Below are positions 44,731-52,691 of a DNA stretch of 61,432 bases, piece by piece. Each line of letters starts with the position of its first letter. Positions within the stretch are counted from its first letter, which is position 1. The notes beneath the pieces are model-generated. The model searched no databases and was not told the origin of the DNA. It saw only the letters and a program-made list of their open reading frames with translations. The DNA is from Bacillota bacterium (GTDB taxonomy: Bacteria > Bacillota > UBA4882 > UBA8346), in contig JARKQY010000001.1 of NCBI GenBank assembly GCA_029974635.1, forward strand, positions 1 through 61,432, in the 5' to 3' direction. The position numbers and the translations under genes are program-made.

Positions 44731-45717
44731 ATGATTTTAAAAGATAAAAAAGTCTTGATTACGGGAGCCGGGGGCTTCATCGGTTCCCACCTGGCAGAGC
44801 AGCTTGTAAATTATGGCGCCAGTGTTAAGGCTTTTATCAGGTATAACGCAAGAAATCAGTGGGGCTGGCTGGAGACCTCTCCATATAAAGATCAAATGGA
44901 AATCTATTGCGGGGATATCCGTGATTTTGACAGTGTTAAAGCAGCGCTTGAGGGATGTGAAGTGGTCTTTCACCTGGCGGCGTTAATTGGTATTCCGTAT
45001 TCCTATCGATCACCTTTGGCTTACATTAAAACTAACATTGAAGGAACTTATAATGTTTTACAGGTGGCACGAGATTTAGGCGTTGAGCGGGTAATCCATA
45101 CTTCCACCAGCGAAGTTTACGGTACCGCCCGGTATGTTCCGATTAACGAGGACCATCCATTGCAGCCCCAATCCCCTTATTCCGCTTCCAAAATCGGGGC
45201 CGACAATTTGGCGCTCAGTTATCATAATTCCTTTCAACTTCCCGTAATAATTTCCAGGCCATTCAATACTTATGGGCCAAGACAATCGGCGCGAGCCATT
45301 ATCCCAACCATTATTACCCAGATTCTAAGCGGCAAGCGCCAAATCGAACTCGGGAATTTGAGTCCCACCAGGGATTTGAACTTTGTTTCGGATACGGTTC
45401 AAGGTTTTATCCGGATTGCGGAATCTGAAGAAGCTATCGGCGCGGTAGTTAATATTGGTTCAGGCCGGGAGATTTCCATTGGCGATTTGGTCCACTTGAT
45501 TGCCGGCATTTTAGGAACAGAGATCGAAATTACCCAAAAAGGCGAACGGGTCCGACCGGATGCCAGCGAAGTGGAGCGGCTGTTATGTGATAATACCAGG
45601 ATCGGACGGCTGACGGGCTGGACATCCGAGATTTTGCTGGAGGAAGGACTGGCCAAGACGATAGAGTGGCTGAAGGCGAATTCGAATCTTTATAAACCGG
45701 AAATTTATAATGTTTAA
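44731..45717 (+). CDS. legB: NAD-dependent 4,6-dehydratase of legionaminic acid synthesis, LegB
   Basis: 328 residues from ATG 44731, five bases after GGAGG; an upstream start at 44698 lacks a site. It is an extended short-chain dehydrogenase: KKVLITGAGGFIGSHLAEQL binds NAD, TSTSEVYG and YSASKIGAD hold the Ser/Thr and Tyr-x3-Lys catalytic residues. LegB removes water from GDP-N-acetylglucosamine to give the 4-keto-6-deoxy sugar, the first committed step. A LegX-type GDP-sugar enzyme (50702) is present, which supports the GDP pathway. It heads the leg genes, though a broken Uma2 gene separates it from legC. Confidence 0.9.
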   Translation: MILKDKKVLITGAGGFIGSHLAEQLVNYGASVKAFIRYNARNQWGWLETSPYKDQMEIYCGDIRDFDSVKAALEGCEVVFHLAALIGIPYSYRSPLAYIKTNIEGTYNVLQVARDLGVERVIHTSTSEVYGTARYVPINEDHPLQPQSPYSASKIGADNLALSYHNSFQLPVIISRPFNTYGPRQSARAIIPTIITQILSGKRQIELGNLSPTRDLNFVSDTVQGFIRIAESEEAIGAVVNIGSGREISIGDLVHLIAGILGTEIEITQKGERVRPDASEVERLLCDNTRIGRLTGWTSEILLEEGLAKTIEWLKANSNLYKPEIYNV

Positions 45718-45727
45718 AAAATGAAGA

Positions 45728-46335
45728 TTATTCCTTAAAAACCGTTTGCATTTCAATGATTAGATCGCGAAAAATCCCAACCTTAACTTGGGCTTCCTGG
45801 GAATAGATTTCGGCCCGGCCATAATTGTTACTTTCCAACAATTGATATACCATCACGATTTTATCGATGGGATGAACGATCCAATACTCTTTGACGCCAT
45901 GTTTTTCGTATAACCGCAATTTTTGGATATAGTCTAACGAGGCGGTGGTTGGAGAAACAATTTCGATGATCAGATCCGGCGGACCGAAGCAGCCTTTCTC
46001 ATCCAATTTGGACAGATTGCAAACGACTGTAATGTTAGGTTGAACTACCGTTTTAATAGCATTGTCTGTTTCGTTCTCCCCCGGCAACCGGACATCAAAT
46101 GGCGCACTATATACTTCACAAGTTTTATCTTTCAAATAATTATAAATTTCGTTAATAAAGCGGCGGAGACTTTCTGATGGATTCGGGACGGTGCCGGAGT
46201 CATATTATAAGCGATGCCGTCGATTAACTCCCACCTTTCATCATTGGGCCAGCTTAAATAATCAATATATGTATAAACCTTATCGGTTTTCGTTAACGGG
46301 GAACTCACTTGAAGATCACTCTCCTGGAATGTCAA
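45728..46335 (-). pseudogene. Uma2-family (DUF820) endonuclease-like gene, frameshifted
   Basis: Two minus-strand frames together make one Uma2 protein. The upstream part (46335 or GTG 46308 down to 46132) holds YIDYLSWPNDERWELIDGIA and PAPSRIHQKVS. The downstream part (46135-45728) holds EVYSAPFDVRLPG, PPDLIIEIVSPTT and KLRLYEKHGVKEYWIVHP, with the acidic and lysine residues of the PD-(D/E)XK-like core. They join at an AAATTT run, where one missing T would restore FYNYLKDK. Either the gene has decayed or one base was missed in sequencing. It sits against the transcription direction of the leg operon, as a lone insertion. The biological role of the family is poorly known. Confidence 0.85.
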
Positions 46336-46651
46336 TAATGTTATTATACCGCCATTTCCATTATAGTATATTTGAAAGAAGTAAACAATGAAAGAAGAAT
46401 AAAATAAACATCGCTCAAGCCGGACTAAAAAAATTTATAGACGGGATAGGATTTATAGGATTAATATGAACTCAATGGCTACAGTCTTCTAGCTAAAATA
46501 GAGGACTTTTTTATTGAACTAATATATGATATAAGGCCCTGTAAAACGGAAAGTAGCGGATTTTGGCTAAAGTCTCCGGTTGAAAAAGCCGATTACATAT
46601 GTATTACTAGGTTATATTTATGAAACCAATTCATTAAACCGGAGTTGCATT
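46336..46651. other. Intergenic stretch before legC
   Basis: Contains the upstream region of the Uma2 pseudogene, a short tract of GGAT-rich repeats (GGGATAGGATTTATAGGATT near 46443), the terminator at 46483 and the legC leader. No gene is supported. Confidence 0.5.
46483..46512 (+). terminator. Terminator-like hairpin ahead of legC
   Basis: AGTCTTCTA (46483-46491) pairs with TAGAGGACT (46499-46507, one G-T pair), then a T run. No plus-strand gene ends nearby, so it may trim read-through from legB or act as a leader attenuator for legC. Confidence 0.65.
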
Positions 46652-47779
46652 ATGGTAAGCCGAAATATTCAATTGGATGCCCCCAATTTAGGATCCTTGG
46701 AGAAAGAATATCTTCTAAAAGCTGTGGACAGCGGTTTTGTATCAACCGCCGGTCCTTATGTGCCGGAATTTGAAGCCAAATTTGCCGCATATTTAAAAAC
46801 CGGATCTTGTGTTGCGGTCCAAAGCGGTACTGCCGCTATCCATATGGCTTTATATGAGCTGGGCATCAAAGAAGGCGATGAGGTCATCGTTCCGGCGCTT
46901 ACATTTGTGGCTACCGTGAATCCTGTGGTCTATGTAGGCGCTACACCAGTTTTTGTGGATATTGATCCGGATACCTGGGATATTGATCCGGAAGAGGTTG
47001 AAAAGGCAATCACATCAAAAACCCGGGTGATAATTGTGGTTCATTTATATGGAAACCCTTGTAATATGGATGCGATTATGCAAATTGCTGATAAATACGG
47101 CCTGTTTGTTATTGAAGATGCTACCGAAAGCCTGGGCGCTGCTTATAACGGGAAAATGACCGGTACCATCGGCCATATGGGATGCTTCAGTTTTAATGGC
47201 AATAAAGTGATTACTACCGGCGGTGGAGGAATGATTGCCACCAAAAATAAAGAACAAGCGGAACATATAAAGTTTTTGGTTAATCAAGGCCGGGATGCCG
47301 CCAAAACTTTTACTGAAGGATATTACCACCCGGAAATCGGGTTTAATTACCGGATGACCAATCTGGAGGCAGCACTTGGTTTATCCCAATTACACCGGCT
47401 TTCGGAATTCTTACAAAAAAAACGGCGTTTTTATGAAATTTATCAAGCATTTTTCCGGAATACGGGAGTTACAATTCAATATCTGGCGAAAAATACACAA
47501 TCATCTGTTTGGCTGTCATCGGTGATAATTGATACCGCCAAATACGAATTAGCAATCCCCGAGATTCAGGAAAAGTTAAAAGCCAAGGGGATTCCAACCC
47601 GGCGTATTTTTCCGCCGATTGTCGATTTTCCACCGTACTTGAAGTATAAAAGTACGGAGTATCCGAACTCCAGGCTTATATATGAAAGAGGGCTCAATTT
47701 ACCCAGTTCGACGGTTAATACGGAGGACGATATCCAATTGGTTGGCCAAATCTTACTTGAGATTTTACATTGGAAATGA
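46652..47779 (+). CDS. legC: PLP-dependent aminotransferase LegC (DegT/DnrJ/EryC1 family)
   Basis: 375 residues from ATG 46652 (GGAG seven bases upstream); the frame is open to 46580 but without a ribosome site. The protein adds the 4-amino group to the keto sugar made by LegB. AVQSGTAAIHMALYELG and IEDATESLGAAYNGK are cofactor-site segments, and the PLP lysine is in FSFNGNKVITTGGGGM. The GFNYRMTNLEAALGLSQL run is typical of sugar aminotransferases. It overlaps the next gene's possible ATG (ATGA), and the order legC-G-I-H-X-F follows. Confidence 0.9.
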   Translation: MVSRNIQLDAPNLGSLEKEYLLKAVDSGFVSTAGPYVPEFEAKFAAYLKTGSCVAVQSGTAAIHMALYELGIKEGDEVIVPALTFVATVNPVVYVGATPVFVDIDPDTWDIDPEEVEKAITSKTRVIIVVHLYGNPCNMDAIMQIADKYGLFVIEDATESLGAAYNGKMTGTIGHMGCFSFNGNKVITTGGGGMIATKNKEQAEHIKFLVNQGRDAAKTFTEGYYHPEIGFNYRMTNLEAALGLSQLHRLSEFLQKKRRFYEIYQAFFRNTGVTIQYLAKNTQSSVWLSSVIIDTAKYELAIPEIQEKLKAKGIPTRRIFPPIVDFPPYLKYKSTEYPNSRLIYERGLNLPSSTVNTEDDIQLVGQILLEILHWK

Positions 47780-47799
47780 TTTTACGGAGTAGAGAAGAA

Positions 47800-48966
47800 G
47801 TGCGCAAAATAGCGGTTGTAACCGGAACAAGAGCGGAATATGGATTGTTTTACTGGCTGCTGAAAGAGATTCAGCAGATTCCTGAATTCGAGTTGCAATT
47901 AATCGTGACCGGGATGCATCTCGCCCCGGAATTTGGGTTGACTTACCAAATTATTGAGGCTGATGGTTTTAAAATCGCCTCAAAAGTGGAAATGCTACTT
48001 TCTAGTGATACTGCAGTAGGAATTAGCAAATCAATGGGTTTAGCAGTAATTGGTTTTGCGGATGAGTTGGAACGGTTGCAGCCCGATCTTCTGATATTGC
48101 TGGGTGACCGGTACGAGATTTTGGCTGCCGCCCAGGCGGCGCTGATCGCCAAAATACCCGTTGCCCATATCGGCGGGGGCGATACCACTGAAGGAGCTTT
48201 TGATGAGGCCATTCGTCACAGTATTACCAAAATGTCGCATCTGCATTTTGTAACCAATGAGATTTCAGCGCGTAGGGTAACCCAGTTGGGTGAAAATCCG
48301 GAATGGATCTTTAATGTGGGGCATCTGGGGCTGGATTTCATTAAACGGGTTAATTTACTTAGCCGGGAAGAGTTGACTCAAGTTTTGGATTTTGAGTTTC
48401 AACCGCAAAATTTATTGGTAACCTTTCATCCGGTGACATTGGATCAACAACCGGCAACCGAACAATTTCAGGAATTACTTAACGGTTTGGATCTCTTGGA
48501 TCAGAAGGTTGGAATCATTATCACCAAGCCCAACTCTGATCCCGGCGGTAGAGAACTGATTCAAATGATTGATTCATACGTAACTTCGCACTCTTGGGCC
48601 AAAGCATATACTTCACTCGGGCAACACAAATATTTAAGTGTAATGGCCCAAATCGATGCTGTGGTAGGAAATTCATCAAGCGGTATATACGAAGCCCCGT
48701 CATTTCAAAAACCAACTGTAAACATCGGAGATCGGCAACAGGGCAGGCTTCAGGCCAACTCAATCATTAATTGTCAACCCAAGGCGCAAGAGATTCAACA
48801 TGCGATTTTGGAAGCGTTTGTGAAGAATTGTAGGGATGTGGTCAATCCTTTCGGCGATGGTAACGCTTCTTCAAAAATAATCAAGGTATTGCAGCAATAC
48901 TCGGATTTTAAGATCTTGCTGAAAAAACATTTTTTTGAGGTGGGTTGCCCAAATGGGCCAGGTTAA
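47800..48966 (+). CDS. legG: UDP/GDP-sugar 2-epimerase (hydrolysing), NeuC/LegG
   Basis: About 389 residues from GTG 47800, which gives the usual family start VRKIAVVTGTRAEYGLFYWL; an ATG at 47776 overlapping the legC stop is the alternative. The enzyme removes the nucleotide and inverts C2 of the diacetylated sugar to yield 2,4-diacetamido-trideoxymannose. Family motifs are LLILLGDRYEILAAAQAAL, AHIGGGDTTEGAFDEAIRH and the late VVGNSSSGIYEAPSF. It ends 14 bases inside the legI gene, so translation is probably coupled. In a GDP-linked route the substrate is GDP-activated; the nucleotide cannot be read from the sequence. Confidence 0.9.
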   Translation: MRKIAVVTGTRAEYGLFYWLLKEIQQIPEFELQLIVTGMHLAPEFGLTYQIIEADGFKIASKVEMLLSSDTAVGISKSMGLAVIGFADELERLQPDLLILLGDRYEILAAAQAALIAKIPVAHIGGGDTTEGAFDEAIRHSITKMSHLHFVTNEISARRVTQLGENPEWIFNVGHLGLDFIKRVNLLSREELTQVLDFEFQPQNLLVTFHPVTLDQQPATEQFQELLNGLDLLDQKVGIIITKPNSDPGGRELIQMIDSYVTSHSWAKAYTSLGQHKYLSVMAQIDAVVGNSSSGIYEAPSFQKPTVNIGDRQQGRLQANSIINCQPKAQEIQHAILEAFVKNCRDVVNPFGDGNASSKIIKVLQQYSDFKILLKKHFFEVGCPNGPG

Positions 48967-50038
48967 CCATACATTCATCATTGCTGAAGCCGGTGTCAAT
49001 CATAACGGTTCACTGGATATGGCCAAACGGCTGATAGAGGTTGCAGCGGATTCGGGAGCCGACGCCGTGAAGTTCCAGACGTTTCAAGCCGATAAATTAA
49101 CTGGTAAAGCTTCTCCGAAAGCGGAATATCAGATCCAATCCACCAGCCCGATCGAATCCCAATGGGAAATGTTACGACGGCTGGAGTTGGATTGTGAATC
49201 ACACCGGATTTTGGTGGAGTATTCCCGGAATTGCGGCATCCAATTCTTATCGACTCCTTTCGATATGGAAAGCATTGATTTCTTAGCCATAGATTTAGAT
49301 TTACCTTATATCAAGACGTCATCCGGTGAGATTACTAATGCACCCTTTTTGTTAAGAGTGGCACAGACCCAAAAACCCGTCATCCTCTCTACGGGGATGA
49401 GCACTTTGGGCGAGGTTGAAACCGCCTTGGGAGTTTTGGCTTACGGTTATCTGGGTCGGGATTACAAACCGGCGCAAGAAAAGTTTATTACGGCCTTCGG
49501 TTCGGAGGAAGGACAAGCGATACTGCATGAACGGGTAACGTTACTCCATTGTACCACTGAATATCCAGCTCCATTCCGGGATATCAATTTACGGGTTATA
49601 GATAATTTAGCTTCAGCCTTCGGATTACCGGTGGGATTTTCCGATCACTCGGCGGGGATTGCAGCACCCATAGCGGCGGTAGCGCGGGGAGCGGTAATGA
49701 TTGAAAAGCATTTTACATTAGACAGGAATTTGCCCGGCCCGGATCATAAAGCATCTTTGGAACCGGCGGAGTTGAAATTGATGGTCCAATCCATTCGGGA
49801 AGTGGAGGTTGCTTTGGGTTCATCACAAAAAGTTCCGGCGCCGTCGGAAATGAAAAATCGTTCCATTGTAAGAAGAAGTTTGGTGGCAGCCTGTAATATC
49901 AAAAAAGGTGAGGTTTTCAGTGAGGCAAATCTGGCTGCTAAAAGGCCGGGAACCGGCATCGCTCCCGGCAAGTATTGGGAGTACATCGGCAAAAAAGCTG
50001 CCAGGGATTTTCAGAAAAATGAAATGGTGACGCCATGA
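48953..50038 (+). CDS. legI: N-acetylneuraminate/legionaminic acid synthase, NeuB/LegI
   Basis: 361 residues from ATG 48953, eight bases after GAGGTGGG. It condenses phosphoenolpyruvate with the six-carbon sugar to make the nine-carbon nonulosonic acid. The TIM barrel has FIIAEAGVNHNGSLDMAKRL, DAVKFQTFQADKLTGK, LHCTTEYPAP and GFSDHSAGIAAPIAAVARG with EKHFTLD. The C-terminal SAF (antifreeze-like) domain begins after NRSIVRRSLVAA and includes KRPGTGIAPGKYW. Its own neighbours identify legionaminic rather than sialic acid as the product. It overlaps legH by four bases. Confidence 0.93.
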   Translation: MGQVNHTFIIAEAGVNHNGSLDMAKRLIEVAADSGADAVKFQTFQADKLTGKASPKAEYQIQSTSPIESQWEMLRRLELDCESHRILVEYSRNCGIQFLSTPFDMESIDFLAIDLDLPYIKTSSGEITNAPFLLRVAQTQKPVILSTGMSTLGEVETALGVLAYGYLGRDYKPAQEKFITAFGSEEGQAILHERVTLLHCTTEYPAPFRDINLRVIDNLASAFGLPVGFSDHSAGIAAPIAAVARGAVMIEKHFTLDRNLPGPDHKASLEPAELKLMVQSIREVEVALGSSQKVPAPSEMKNRSIVRRSLVAACNIKKGEVFSEANLAAKRPGTGIAPGKYWEYIGKKAARDFQKNEMVTP

Positions 50039-50691
50039 ACAATAAGCGTCCGGATCTGCCGGTGATTGTTCTCGGAGCTGGAGGCCATGCCAAAGTCTTA
50101 ATTGATTTAATGCTTCATCAGCCGATCCGGATTATCGGTATCACTGAACGGGATAATATTGATCATTACCGGCCGGTACTGGGAATCCCGGTGATTGGTT
50201 CCGATGATACGATTTTAAAGTATCCGGTCTCTGATATCCAGTTGGTTAACGGAGTTGGTTCGGGTGCAAATTTGGCTGGAAGAACCAGGGTATTTGACTA
50301 TTTTAAAAATTTGGGCTATTCATTTGCGATCTTGATTCATTCTTCGGCACTCATCTCCGAGTATGTTGAAGTCAAAGAAGGCGTCCAAGTAATGGCTGGA
50401 GCGATTATCCAGGCCGGCAGTTTACTGGGTTGCAATACAATTATCAATACCAGAGTATCGGTTGATCACGATTGCATAATTGGAAATAACGTTCACCTGG
50501 CTCCGGGAGTGACACTTTCCGGAGGGGTGATCGTTGGCGACGGGACACATATTGGAACAGGCGCTACTGTAATTCAAAACATCCATATAGGCCGGAATAG
50601 TCTTATCGGGGCCGGAGCGGTAGTAGTCGGAAATGTGCCGGATAACACGGTAGTCATGGGGGTTCCGGGCAGGGTTATCAAATACCGGTAA
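50035..50691 (+). CDS. legH: NeuD/LegH-type hexapeptide-repeat acetyltransferase
   Basis: 218 residues. The N-terminal part has VIVLGAGGHAKVLIDLM, the substrate-binding motif of PglD/NeuD. The C-terminal left-handed beta-helix shows repeating hexapeptides such as VMAGAIIQAGSLLGCN, VSVDHDCIIGNNVHLAPG and SLIGAGAVVVGNVPDNTVVM. It would N-acetylate the 4-amino sugar made by LegC, using acetyl-CoA. The active-site His is in VDHDC. The ATG overlaps the legI stop. A decayed copy of its C-terminal end is found at 54601-54723. Confidence 0.9.
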   Translation: MNNKRPDLPVIVLGAGGHAKVLIDLMLHQPIRIIGITERDNIDHYRPVLGIPVIGSDDTILKYPVSDIQLVNGVGSGANLAGRTRVFDYFKNLGYSFAILIHSSALISEYVEVKEGVQVMAGAIIQAGSLLGCNTIINTRVSVDHDCIIGNNVHLAPGVTLSGGVIVGDGTHIGTGATVIQNIHIGRNSLIGAGAVVVGNVPDNTVVMGVPGRVIKYR

Positions 50692-50701
50692 GGAGATTAT
50701 C

Positions 50702-51772
50702 ATGTGTGGTAAAGGGAAACGGGCGCTCATCGATGAAAATAAATCAATCCGGGAAGCCATCCAGCAGTTGAATGAAAATGTGCTCCAGATTTTATTGGTT
50801 ATCAATGATAGCGGACAGTTGCTTGGCACCGTAACCGACGGTGATATCCGGCGTTCGATTTTGAACAATATTTCCCTGGACAAACCCATTAGTAAAATCA
50901 TGAATCGGACCCCTAAATTTATTTATCAGGATGAAATCGAAAAAGCGGCAGCATTAATGGCCAAACATAATATAAAAAGTATTCCGGTGGTGGATCAGCA
51001 AAAAAAGGTCCTGGATTTGATTTTAATTGAGGATATGCTGGAGTATAAAGAGAAATATCCCGCAAAATCTAATCAAGTTTTCATTATGGCTGGAGGCAAA
51101 GGAACTCGGTTGGATCCGTTCACGAAAATTCTCCCTAAACCTCTAATTCCGGTGGGAGATAAACCGATTATTGAATTAATAATGGGTAGTTTTAACAAAT
51201 ATGGATTTAATAATTTCATTATCTCGCTAAATTACAAGGCAGAGATCATTAAATTATATTTTTTGGAAAATTCCAATGGGTTTAATGTAAGTTATACTTA
51301 TGAACAAGAACCGTTAGGCACTGCCGGCGCCCTAAGCCTAGCGAAGGATCGTTTAGTAGAAACGTTTATCGTTTCCAATTGTGATGTTATCATTGATGTT
51401 GATTTTGATGACTTATTGAGCTATCATCAAAAAAACAAAAACAGCGCCACTGTCGTGGGAGTTGTCAAGCATATGCAAATACCCTACGGGGTTATTGAAG
51501 TTAAAGATAATAAATTGGCCCAAATGATCGAAAAACCGGAGTACGATTTTGTGATAAATTCCGGAGTTTATGTTTTAGAACCGGAGATCACCGGGTTTAT
51601 CCCGGAAAATGAACCGGTTAATATGCCCGATGTGCTGTTAAAGGCCAAAGAAGCCGGAAAAAAAATCGGGGTCTATCCGGTAAGCACCAAATGGTTTGAT
51701 ATCGGTCAATGGGAAGAGTATCAGCATACCTTGGAATACTTTAAAAAGGTAGACGGGACGTATAATGTATAA
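50702..51772 (+). CDS. legX: CBS-domain nucleotidyltransferase, LegX/PtmE-like
   Basis: 356 residues. Two CBS domains (about 1-115) include LLGTVTDGDIRRSIL and MAKHNIKSIPVVDQQ. The nucleotidyltransferase domain begins QVFIMAGGKGTRLDPFTKIL, followed by PKPLIPVGDKPI and the metal-binding SNCDVIIDVDFDDL. In Campylobacter, PtmE with this layout is the glucosamine-1-phosphate guanylyltransferase that feeds the GDP-linked legionaminic acid path. The CBS domains may sense adenine or guanine nucleotides. AAGGAG lies before the ATG, and the gene overlaps legF by eight bases. Confidence 0.88.
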   Translation: MCGKGKRALIDENKSIREAIQQLNENVLQILLVINDSGQLLGTVTDGDIRRSILNNISLDKPISKIMNRTPKFIYQDEIEKAAALMAKHNIKSIPVVDQQKKVLDLILIEDMLEYKEKYPAKSNQVFIMAGGKGTRLDPFTKILPKPLIPVGDKPIIELIMGSFNKYGFNNFIISLNYKAEIIKLYFLENSNGFNVSYTYEQEPLGTAGALSLAKDRLVETFIVSNCDVIIDVDFDDLLSYHQKNKNSATVVGVVKHMQIPYGVIEVKDNKLAQMIEKPEYDFVINSGVYVLEPEITGFIPENEPVNMPDVLLKAKEAGKKIGVYPVSTKWFDIGQWEEYQHTLEYFKKVDGTYNV

Positions 51773-52469
51773 GGGAAAAACGATTTTAGCGGTCATACCG
51801 GCCCGGGGAGGTTCAAAGGGTCTGCCGCGGAAGAATATCCTGCCTTTGGCCGGAAAGCCGTTAATTGCCTGGACCATTGAAGCTGCGTTACAAAGCGGTG
51901 TTATCGACAAACTGTTAGTGAGTACTGATGATGCTGAAATAGCCGGTATTGCAAAAAGTCTTGGCGTGGACATCCCTTTTATTCGCCCAGAGGAACTGGC
52001 CTCAGACAAAGCCAAGGGGATTGACGTAATTATTCATGCAAGCGATTGGCTGGCGGAGCGCGGTGATCATTACGACTTGGTCCTGGCGTTGCAGCCTACT
52101 TCACCGTTACGAAGTTCCGAGGATATTATCAAATCCGTTGAATTATTCATTCAAAAGCAGGCCGGCGCTATCGTCTCTGTTTGTGAAGCGGAGCATTCCC
52201 CGTTGTGGACGGGGACGATTGGGGCCGATTTATGCATGAAAGAGTTCATGTTGCCCGTGGTTAAAAACCAAAACCGGCAGTCATTGGAGCGGTATTACCG
52301 GTTGAATGGCGCCATTTATTTGATTGATGCCCTCTATTTACGGGAGATATACGGTTTTATCGGGGAAAGGACTTATGCATATGTTATGCCCAGGGAACGG
52401 TCGGTTGACATCGATACCGAATTGGACTTTAAATTTGCGGAGTTTTTGTTGAACCGGAATATCAATTGA
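51765..52469 (+). CDS. legF: CMP-legionaminic acid synthetase, NeuA/LegF-like cytidylyltransferase
   Basis: 234 residues. It activates the nonulosonic acid with CTP so that Maf can use it. Motifs are AVIPARGGSKGLPRKNILPL (nucleotide loop), LQPTSPLRSSEDI, and the late RERSVDIDTELDFKFAEFLL containing the metal-binding Asp-x-Asp. It ends the leg operon. A decayed second copy of the last residues (DIDHELDFWFTEFLL) is found near 54815. The product CMP-legionaminic acid is inferred from the pathway context; CMP-sialic acid is the alternative. Confidence 0.9.
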   Translation: MYKGKTILAVIPARGGSKGLPRKNILPLAGKPLIAWTIEAALQSGVIDKLLVSTDDAEIAGIAKSLGVDIPFIRPEELASDKAKGIDVIIHASDWLAERGDHYDLVLALQPTSPLRSSEDIIKSVELFIQKQAGAIVSVCEAEHSPLWTGTIGADLCMKEFMLPVVKNQNRQSLERYYRLNGAIYLIDALYLREIYGFIGERTYAYVMPRERSVDIDTELDFKFAEFLLNRNIN

Positions 52470-52609
52470 AAATGGGAATTTGAGTTTAGGTAATTTAGTC
52501 CAAATACAAGATTATTACGTAAAAATTATAACAACTCAAAAGGTTCTCGTTGTCTATATGAGAAGGAGCTTTCTTCGGTCATAGTTGTTTAACTAGAGTT
52601 CTAGGAACT

Positions 52610-52634
52610 AAAAAACCCCCATGGTCGTGGGGGC
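52610..52634 (-). terminator. Terminator of the minus-strand propeller gene
   Basis: On the minus strand GCCCCCA (52634-52628), loop CGACCA, TGGGGG then TTTTTT. The left flank A run on the plus strand gives the T tail. Confidence 0.85.
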
Positions 52635-52691
52635 TTAAATTTGAATTAATGGTTCTAGAATTTATACGGAATTATCTGCACTATCCAAAAT

